Positions 57,752 through 64,000 of a stretch of 64,000 nt of DNA are shown here, piece by piece. Made by a program: the position numbers and the translations under genes. Numbering within the stretch: position 1 is the stretch's first letter; each line of letters begins with the position of its first letter. This DNA comes from Favolaschia claudopus (Eukaryota > Basidiomycota > Agaricomycetes > Agaricales > Mycenaceae), in assembly GCA_037176885.1 (NCBI GenBank), contig JAWWNJ010000118.1, positions 496,001 to 560,000 of the forward strand, in the 5' to 3' direction. The notes under the pieces are model-generated. The model was not told the DNA's origin and made no database searches. It saw only the letters and a list, made by a program, of their open reading frames with translations.

Positions 57752-58068
57752 TGTGGCGGAAGCGTAGATAGACGAGTTCCGTCACACGAGAGGTGGTCGA
57801 TCTGACTGGTGTAAGTAGTAGATTAACCGAAGAAATAACTACGTTACAGGCTGTCTTATATACTACGGAACAGGTGGCAGTGCTCGGAACGAGCCGGTGA
57901 TCAAGACGATACAAAACAGATGTAAAACGGAGGTAAACGAGTGTCGAGCGTAGGAGAGACGCGTTGGAGAGGGAAGGGTATAGGTAAGGAATGTGGTAGG
58001 AGAGGAATAAGAAAAGAATAAAATGAGTGTGACAATAAATGCGTAGGGGTACGTACGCGTCCGTTACA
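57752..58068 (-). repeat. 3' LTR of the chromovirus-like element
   Basis: In element orientation it begins TGTAACGG at 58068, directly after the polypurine tract CTGGAGGGCGTA, and ends CGCTTCCGCCACA at 57752. Its last 70 bases share CTTACACCAGT, CGGAACTCG and CGCTTCCG with the LTR of the gag-only element. A GTATATAAG box lies in the middle. The other LTR is outside the window. Confidence 0.85.
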
Positions 58069-58100
58069 TACGCCCTCCAGCTCGATGCCTCACGACGAGC

Positions 58101-61100
58101 TCAACCGCTGGAGGTATCCATCCCACCTCCAGAACCCGAGCTGCTAAGAGGAGTAGCAGGTGGCCCACCAATCTCTCCTTCCTCCATAACAGAACCAGCG
58201 CGCGTACTCGCGCCAGGAGTTGCACTCGGAGAGGGCCGATGCGGTGGGAGTTTCGGATGAGAAGGCCCGGCGGCGGGACCGTCGGACTGACGATCAGCAG
58301 CGGCGCGAGCCGCGGCACGAATGCGATACTCCGTGGTCTGCTTTGTCTTCCTCGCCGCAAGCTTAACCTTCTGCTCCGCAGAAAGCTTGCCCTCCACCTC
58401 GCCAACGCGCTTAGCGGCCTTCTTCTCCCGAGTGCTCGCAATCCCACGCTGACGGTGCATATCGTAGTTGACCATGAGCTCGAGAGCACGATTCTTGAAA
58501 GCGATGTCAACCAAGACCTTGCCGTTCTGGACCTGAGGGTCGTAGATGTCGCTATCACGGACCATAAATTCCGTGAGGGTGGGAAGGTCCACGGAATCGT
58601 CGCCAGGATAAGTGGTGAAGTCGTCGTCGGGGTAGTAGATAGCCCAACGAGGGGCACCACAGAAGGCGTTCAGGTGCTCGGCAATGTACACGTAGAGTTC
58701 GGGGTTGTATTTAACCTCGATATCGGGATTGTGGAGGCGGCCGTTGTGACGAATGGCGACCTGCACATTAGAGGCGTGGACACCGACACCCTTGTCGTTG
58801 GGGTCATTGGTGTAGGCGACGAAGAATTGTGGGGCAACACGAATAAAGTTGGGATAGGCGGCATTGTACACGGCATAGTCGCCAGAGATCACGTAGTTCT
58901 CGATATTGCCGTCCCACCGAGGCATGGAGAGTGAGAATGCGCGGAGCGGGATTACTTCAGTGGGCAAAAAGTGGGGGGATTTTTTGGCGCCTCCTGAAGT
59001 CCGGGCTGATTTATCCCTTCGCAGGTTGTTGGTATCAAGCCAATCAAGGGAAATCGATCCGACGAACACCTGGGCATCAGACGCGGGTGGTTTTCCAGAC
59101 CCGTAAGGTAAATCCTTGATGTCGTTGATACCAAGGAGCTCCAGATATTCCTTGAGCGCTCGCAACTTGCTCGCCTGGTCGTAAGACATCCAGGTAGTAT
59201 CTCCAGACTTCCACAAGACCTCAAAGAGAGCCTCAGTACGACGATTGTAATGGCCAGTGATTTGCTCGACAGCCCATTCATCGTCGGTGTTTCCGGAAGA
59301 GACTCCAAGCTGTGAGTCTAACCTTCCGGGGAATCTGCGATCATCGTTAGGTACGTGGATCCGCAGTAAAGATGCGTGAAAGACATCATGGATACCCCGC
59401 TGCTTCATGTTTGCAGGTAGATCCAGCTTGAAGGAAGAGTTCCCAAATTCCTCCGTAATCTTGTACGGCCCAATGTACTTCGGAATGAGTTTGCGCGCAA
59501 GGCCTTTCTCAAATTTAACATTCTTGGTGGATAAATACACCAAGTCGTCCTTGCGGAACGGCTCCAATTGCCGCTTTCGGTTAGCGGTACGGGTTTGCTT
59601 CACGCGAGCCGCTATCATGCTGTCGTGCGCAGCCATGATGGCTAGGCGCCGTTGCATAGCAAAGTTGGCTATGCCGCGATACTCGCCCGTTTTGTCCGGG
59701 TTCCAAATCATCGAACGCGGCATTCTACCTGTGTTAAGGAAGAACGGTGAGTAACCCGTGCTTTCCGAACGTGCTGAGTTCATAGCGAACTCAATAGCTG
59801 GCAATTTAGACACCCAATCCTTCTGCTTAGGATGGATGCATTGACGCAGCATCTGCGTAACAGTACGGTTAGCCCGTTCTGTTCCGCCATCTGACTCGGG
59901 ATGATAAGCCGAAGACATGTGGAGCTTCGTGCCAATCAACTCGTTGAGTCGGCGCCAGAAAGTACTCGTAAAGAGCACGTCCCGATCGCTTACAATAGAC
60001 TTGGGGAGTCCATGTAATTTATAGATGTGTTCGAACATTAATTCGGACATCTGACGAGCCGTATAATTCGTACGACTCGGAATTAAATGAACCATACCCG
60101 TAAGGAGATCAATCACGACGGTTATCGAATTGAAAAACCCGTCACGATTCTTGGATTCCGGCAGAGGGCCGACAAAGTCAACCCCAATAGAATCCCAAGG
60201 TTGCGACGGCGGGTGAAGAGAATGCAACAAACCATATGGTTTATGATTACTAGGCTTGCTACGCATGCAAGTAGGGCAGGTCTCACAGAAGCTCTTCGTG
60301 TCTTCAACCATATCTTTCCACCAGACGTGGTCTCTGAGATAATCAAGGGTTTTCCGAGCTCCGAGATGAGCGAGCACAGAATGGGCCTCCGAGATTACAA
60401 TTTCCCGTAGGTTTCGGCCGCGGAAAGTGAGCCGAGGGATGCAGAGAACCTTCCGATCGTTGTGACGAAGGAAAACGAGTCCATTTTGAACCTCAAAGTT
60501 GCGGTACGAACGAGGGTCGTCAAGAATTGTTTTGAAGAACGGGTCGGAATTGTACTTGTTGGTGATCAATTCTGTGATGTGGAGTCCATCCCAGCTGCTG
60601 TTGACAACCTCTAGCAAGGATTCATCCATGTTCTCGAACTCAGAGTCAATGTCCAGAGTGGTAGCATTGCGGTCAACGTCAGGATCGGGAGAAGAGAGAT
60701 CAAGTTTGTCCTTGTGTGGATCAGACGGTTTCGGATCAATCGCTCCTTTGCTTTCGCTGTCATCGCGTGAAGTCGCAGAATTTGAATTCTGGGTGGTATC
60801 CTCGCCCTTCTTTGGTTCGACTGGCTTGGAAGAAACAAATTTCTGGCTTTTACTGCGCTTCTTTGTGGTTTTCACCGGAATTTCGGGTTTAGGCTTCTGA
60901 GTGGATTCCTGCAAGGCGGCATCTCGGGCAGCCTTCGTCATTGACCTAGTCACTCTGTCGCTTGAAATTGCAAGCGCTTCGCGACCCGCAAAAACTGGCA
61001 TTGATATAGAATTAACCTGAAGAACATCATTGTTCAAAACATCGTGGTAAGTGTATTCACTTCGAGCGCGGACAGTTCCCGGCGCCTCGTTTGAGTAAAT

Positions 61101-64000
61101 ACGCGAAAGCGCGTCTGCCAACACGTTCTCGGTGCCTGGTAAGTATTTAATTTCGAAGTCGAAGCCCGAAATCTTTTCAATCCATCTGGCTTGACGGCCG
61201 GATAAATTTTTCTGGTTCATAAGGTGAATTAACCCCTTGTGATCCGTCACCCAGGTAAAGTGAACACCTTGAAGAATATCACGATGCCTTAGCATCGCTT
61301 CAACACCGGCAAGCATCTCGATCTCGTGCACAGGGTAATTTTGTTGCGCAGAATTCAATTTAGCTGAAAAGAATGCCGCTACTTTAGCATTTTTCCAGTC
61401 TTCACCCTGGCAAACAACTCCGGCAATTCCAGAGCTACAACCGTCGGTAACAAGGTACACACTCGGTGCACCCTTGCTGTAATCGAGTGGCTTGCGATGA
61501 TGATCGCGCCCTTCGTGAGTAATCCTTTTAATATCCTCGAAGGCACGTTGCTGAGTATAAGTCCAGCGGAACGGGACCTTATCTCCCGTTATTCCATGAA
61601 GAACTCCCATGGGAATTCGGACTTTGGCCAAGTCATCAGCCAAGTACCCAACCGAACCCAGAAATCCGCGAAGCAGATCCCGGTTCGTAGGTGTTTTCCA
61701 GTTTACAACCGAATCAACCTTATCAGAGTCCATCCGAATTCCTCGGTCATCGACGACGCGACCAAGAATCTTCAACTCGTTCTTCAAGAATTGAAGTTTA
61801 CCCTCACTAAGGTAAAGAGATTCACGCTTTAATACGTCGATTACAGATTTAACATGCTGTTTATGCTCTTCCAGCGTGTTCGAATAAATCACGATGTCGT
61901 CAAGATAGACGTCCATGAACCTGCCGATAAAATCGGAGAACAGGTGGTTCATCAACGACTGGTACGTCGCCGGTGCATTGCAGTCACCTTGCTGCACCAC
62001 GAGGCTAACCATATTGCCATCCGGCGTCGTAACCGCCGAACGTTCGACGTGTTCGGGAATTATTCTAATTTGCTCATAGGCATCTTGCCCGTCGATCAAA
62101 GATCGATATTTGCAGCGCGCGACTCGGCGCAAAATCCCCTCGGTGTCAGGAAGCGGTGAAGACAACTTGTGAGTGTTCTTATTTCGTTCACGGAGGTCTA
62201 CAACCACTCGCAACTTAAGCTCGTCTGTCTTAACCTTAGGAATTAATAACATCGGTACGGTGTTGCCCGAGTTGGTAATTTTCCAACGACCTGATTTAAG
62301 GTACGCCCTCCGTTTCTCATCACAATGAGGTCTCAGAGCTTCTGGACACCTAGATGGCCTCCAAGGTATAATCTTCGACTCATCAATCAATGGAATGGTA
62401 TGATTTATTGCGCGTAACGGAGGTAAGGGAGTTTCGGCAGCTTTCCCACAAATAGGCTTAGCATATTCTAACAGCTCTGCGCGCGCGGCTTCCATCTCGT
62501 CCATCTCGACGTTCACAGCACCGGTGTGGACCCGTGCAGTTGCGATCCCTTCAAGAGGTAAGACGTTAGCGCTTCCGACGCAAACTCGGGCGGGATTTAA
62601 ACCAATAGTCACCTGGTGTTGGTAAATCCATGAAGTCCCGAGAATCATGTCGTATCCGTCGAGGTTGGCCACGAGAAAGGTACGCGAGCAGTCGATCTCT
62701 TGATATCTGAAGTCAACATTCACCGAGTGATTTATCTTCGATCGAGAGCCCTGAACGGCGAGGTGCAAGGTAATCGGCTCGTCCAATTCCTCGCGCTTCA
62801 AGTTTAACTGATCAGCGATTGTTGTAGAGATTAAGTCGCCAAGCGACCCAGAGTCAATTAACGCGCGAACGGGATGCCCGTTGACAGACGCAACAATGAC
62901 GAGGGGCTTCGCAACAATGCGATCCGGCACTCGAGGAGTCGACGCGCTCCGGGATAGGCCGTGGTACGCATTCGACGGAATTTGAACTCCACCACAAAAC
63001 AAACTGATCCCTTCAGGAGGATCCTGCGACTCCGAATCGAACAGGATCTGAAGGTAATTGTCTTCACCTGAATAATGAAAGCCTTCTCTATGTTCTTCAT
63101 CCCAACGACAGGTTTCAAACTGTCGTCGATGAATCCAGCGAATCAAGTCGAACCTGTAATTGCGGAGTTGCCGTTCGGTGAGTACTTCACAGATTTCTAA
63201 CCCATTGAAAGGCATCGAAATAAGAAACCAAGCCTCTTCGTCGGATTCACGATCGATTTGACGAATCGAGACGTTTTGGAATTGAGGTAAGAACAACGCA
63301 ACGTCCGCGAGATATTGCTGAACTTTATAGAGAAGAAGGTCTTCAACCTCGACTTGGTGAAGCGGCGGGTATGAATAACTCAAGCAGCATTTCTCCGAAA
63401 TCTCTTGAGCGTACCAAGCCGCTAGACGGAACTTAGGGTTCATCAAGTACGATGCGGGAAGCACCGTAATTTCGTCAAGGTACGAGTCTTCAATTGTATA
63501 ATCTCGTTCTGTCATATACACAACAGTAAAACGGTTACGCGTTCGACGAGGGTCGTCCCGAGAGACTCTATCATCCCCAGGATACGGCTGCAAGAACTCA
63601 AGAATCGATTCTGCACCCCTTCCCAACAAATCACCGATTCGTTCGAAATCTGGCGCCGTTGGGTCCCAAGGTTCGCCGTTATCCTTCAAAACTCGGAAGA
63701 TTCCGCTGACGCGGTCTTCAAACGACTCGTTAGCGTCGCCTGGATGATAAGGAGGAGGACTCACATCCTCATCGTCTTCGTTCGACGAATTGCTGACAGA
63801 AACAAGCGGCGGCATGTCGGCGCAATCATCCGAGTCTTCGGTGATTTCAGACTCGGTTGCTAGAAGCTTTTCAACCTCAGACTCGCTGACTGACATAAAA
63901 TCATAGTCCGCATCGACGCTATCGGTCGCGGTGAGCACGAAGGCCGACCGTTTCCAAGCCATCAAGTCGAACTTGGGATTTCTAAGTGAGTCTTTGGACA
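58101..64000 (-). CDS. Ty3/gypsy (chromovirus-like) pol polyprotein, uninterrupted, open at the window edge
   Basis: An unbroken frame of at least 1954 residues, still open at 64000. Residue numbers counted from 63965: acidic N-terminal part of about 360; protease DSG in ALIDSGSLGDLI (about 370); reverse transcriptase with VYLDDIVIYS (about 687); RNase H with LVTDGCSSG, EMLAGVEAM, VTDHKGL and LADALSR (about 840-970); a Lys/Ser-rich linker. Integrase follows, with the HHCC zinc site (CETCPTC), GVDF, SDRDVLF and ESDGGTERAN as D, D, E (about 1262, 1326, 1359). Next are a GPY/F block, a chromodomain-like segment (WAVEQITGHY, GDTTWMSYDQASKL, about 1558-1605), and a C-terminal extension of about 340 residues ending in a Pro/Ser-rich tail. 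Gag is not fused in view. All catalytic residues are present, so activity is possible. Confidence 0.95.
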   Translation of the reverse strand, partial: SKDSLRNPKFDLMAWKRSAFVLTATDSVDADYDFMSVSESEVEKLLATESEITEDSDDCADMPPLVSVSNSSNEDDEDVSPPPYHPGDANESFEDRVSGIFRVLKDNGEPWDPTAPDFERIGDLLGRGAESILEFLQPYPGDDRVSRDDPRRTRNRFTVVYMTERDYTIEDSYLDEITVLPASYLMNPKFRLAAWYAQEISEKCCLSYSYPPLHQVEVEDLLLYKVQQYLADVALFLPQFQNVSIRQIDRESDEEAWFLISMPFNGLEICEVLTERQLRNYRFDLIRWIHRRQFETCRWDEEHREGFHYSGEDNYLQILFDSESQDPPEGISLFCGGVQIPSNAYHGLSRSASTPRVPDRIVAKPLVIVASVNGHPVRALIDSGSLGDLISTTIADQLNLKREELDEPITLHLAVQGSRSKINHSVNVDFRYQEIDCSRTFLVANLDGYDMILGTSWIYQHQVTIGLNPARVCVGSANVLPLEGIATARVHTGAVNVEMDEMEAARAELLEYAKPICGKAAETPLPPLRAINHTIPLIDESKIIPWRPSRCPEALRPHCDEKRRAYLKSGRWKITNSGNTVPMLLIPKVKTDELKLRVVVDLRERNKNTHKLSSPLPDTEGILRRVARCKYRSLIDGQDAYEQIRIIPEHVERSAVTTPDGNMVSLVVQQGDCNAPATYQSLMNHLFSDFIGRFMDVYLDDIVIYSNTLEEHKQHVKSVIDVLKRESLYLSEGKLQFLKNELKILGRVVDDRGIRMDSDKVDSVVNWKTPTNRDLLRGFLGSVGYLADDLAKVRIPMGVLHGITGDKVPFRWTYTQQRAFEDIKRITHEGRDHHRKPLDYSKGAPSVYLVTDGCSSGIAGVVCQGEDWKNAKVAAFFSAKLNSAQQNYPVHEIEMLAGVEAMLRHRDILQGVHFTWVTDHKGLIHLMNQKNLSGRQARWIEKISGFDFEIKYLPGTENVLADALSRIYSNEAPGTVRARSEYTYHDVLNNDVLQVNSISMPVFAGREALAISSDRVTRSMTKAARDAALQESTQKPKPEIPVKTTKKRSKSQKFVSSKPVEPKKGEDTTQNSNSATSRDDSESKGAIDPKPSDPHKDKLDLSSPDPDVDRNATTLDIDSEFENMDESLLEVVNSSWDGLHITELITNKYNSDPFFKTILDDPRSYRNFEVQNGLVFLRHNDRKVLCIPRLTFRGRNLREIVISEAHSVLAHLGARKTLDYLRDHVWWKDMVEDTKSFCETCPTCMRSKPSNHKPYGLLHSLHPPSQPWDSIGVDFVGPLPESKNRDGFFNSITVVIDLLTGMVHLIPSRTNYTARQMSELMFEHIYKLHGLPKSIVSDRDVLFTSTFWRRLNELIGTKLHMSSAYHPESDGGTERANRTVTQMLRQCIHPKQKDWVSKLPAIEFAMNSARSESTGYSPFFLNTGRMPRSMIWNPDKTGEYRGIANFAMQRRLAIMAAHDSMIAARVKQTRTANRKRQLEPFRKDDLVYLSTKNVKFEKGLARKLIPKYIGPYKITEEFGNSSFKLDLPANMKQRGIHDVFHASLLRIHVPNDDRRFPGRLDSQLGVSSGNTDDEWAVEQITGHYNRRTEALFEVLWKSGDTTWMSYDQASKLRALKEYLELLGINDIKDLPYGSGKPPASDAQVFVGSISLDWLDTNNLRRDKSARTSGGAKKSPHFLPTEVIPLRAFSLSMPRWDGNIENYVISGDYAVYNAAYPNFIRVAPQFFVAYTNDPNDKGVGVHASNVQVAIRHNGRLHNPDIEVKYNPELYVYIAEHLNAFCGAPRWAIYYPDDDFTTYPGDDSVDLPTLTEFMVRDSDIYDPQVQNGKVLVDIAFKNRALELMVNYDMHRQRGIASTREKKAAKRVGEVEGKLSAEQKVKLAARKTKQTTEYRIRAAARAAADRQSDGPAAGPSHPKLPPHRPSPSATPGASTRAGSVMEEGEIGGPPATPLSSSGSGGGMDTSSG

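Noticed and set aside
57489..57914. 141-residue minus-strand frame as a gene
   Set aside because: It crosses the LTR border at 57752 and is out of phase with the better frame at 57148-57751.

Overview
The window comes from a filamentous basidiomycete, most likely an Agaricomycete. Real genes carry many short introns of about 38-70 bp with GT...AG ends. The recognisable proteins belong to mushroom-type families: a chromovirus-like Ty3/gypsy polyprotein, Tad/L1-like LINE pieces, multi-exon tyrosine-recombinase genes and an AT-hook/DDE/exonuclease transposase family. A degenerate TTAGGG-type tract is also present. No rRNA, CRISPR array or bacterial operon is seen. This is a transposon graveyard: most of the 64 kb is mobile DNA of different ages, with a few host-type genes between.

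Layout. 1-9 kb is mostly non-coding repeat debris with three short TIR elements. 9.6-15.6 kb holds a multi-exon minus-strand gene of unknown function with a MITE in an intron, a fragment of fatty acid synthase alpha, a Helitron-like 3' end, and two uncharacterised genes. 16.7-18.3 kb is the 3' part of a Ty3/gypsy polyprotein. 20-25.6 kb holds an AT-hook exon, a nested pair of MITEs, a transposase-like pseudogene and a complete but frameshifted Tc1/mariner element. 27.2-32.1 kb is a large decayed gene combining a zinc-rich N-terminal domain, a DDE-like core and an embedded DEDD 3'-5' exonuclease. 33.9-35.2 kb is an apparently intact gene for a protein with two tandem chromo-like domains. 35.3-36.3 kb is a 5'-truncated LINE with poly(A) and a 13-bp target duplication. 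39-43.9 kb is a decayed LINE RT fused to a decayed gypsy gag-protease. 46.4 kb has interstitial telomere-like repeats. 48.5-55.2 kb holds a copia-type gag remnant and then a SAP-domain gene hit by three separate insertions. 55.3-57 kb is a near-complete tyrosine recombinase gene, convergent with the SAP gene. 57.75-64 kb is a large, open chromovirus pol ORF with its 3' LTR, running off the right edge.

How parts relate. A gag-only LTR element at 51392-54376 has identical 202-bp LTRs and a perfect 5-bp target duplication. It shares its polypurine tract and LTR ends with the autonomous-looking chromovirus at 57752-64000, so the second is the probable source of pol functions for the first. At least four MITE families recur. 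In several cases the host or older element can be read straight through once the insertion and one target duplication are ignored, which fixes the element ends exactly. All family names rest on motifs recognised by eye; no database search was run.
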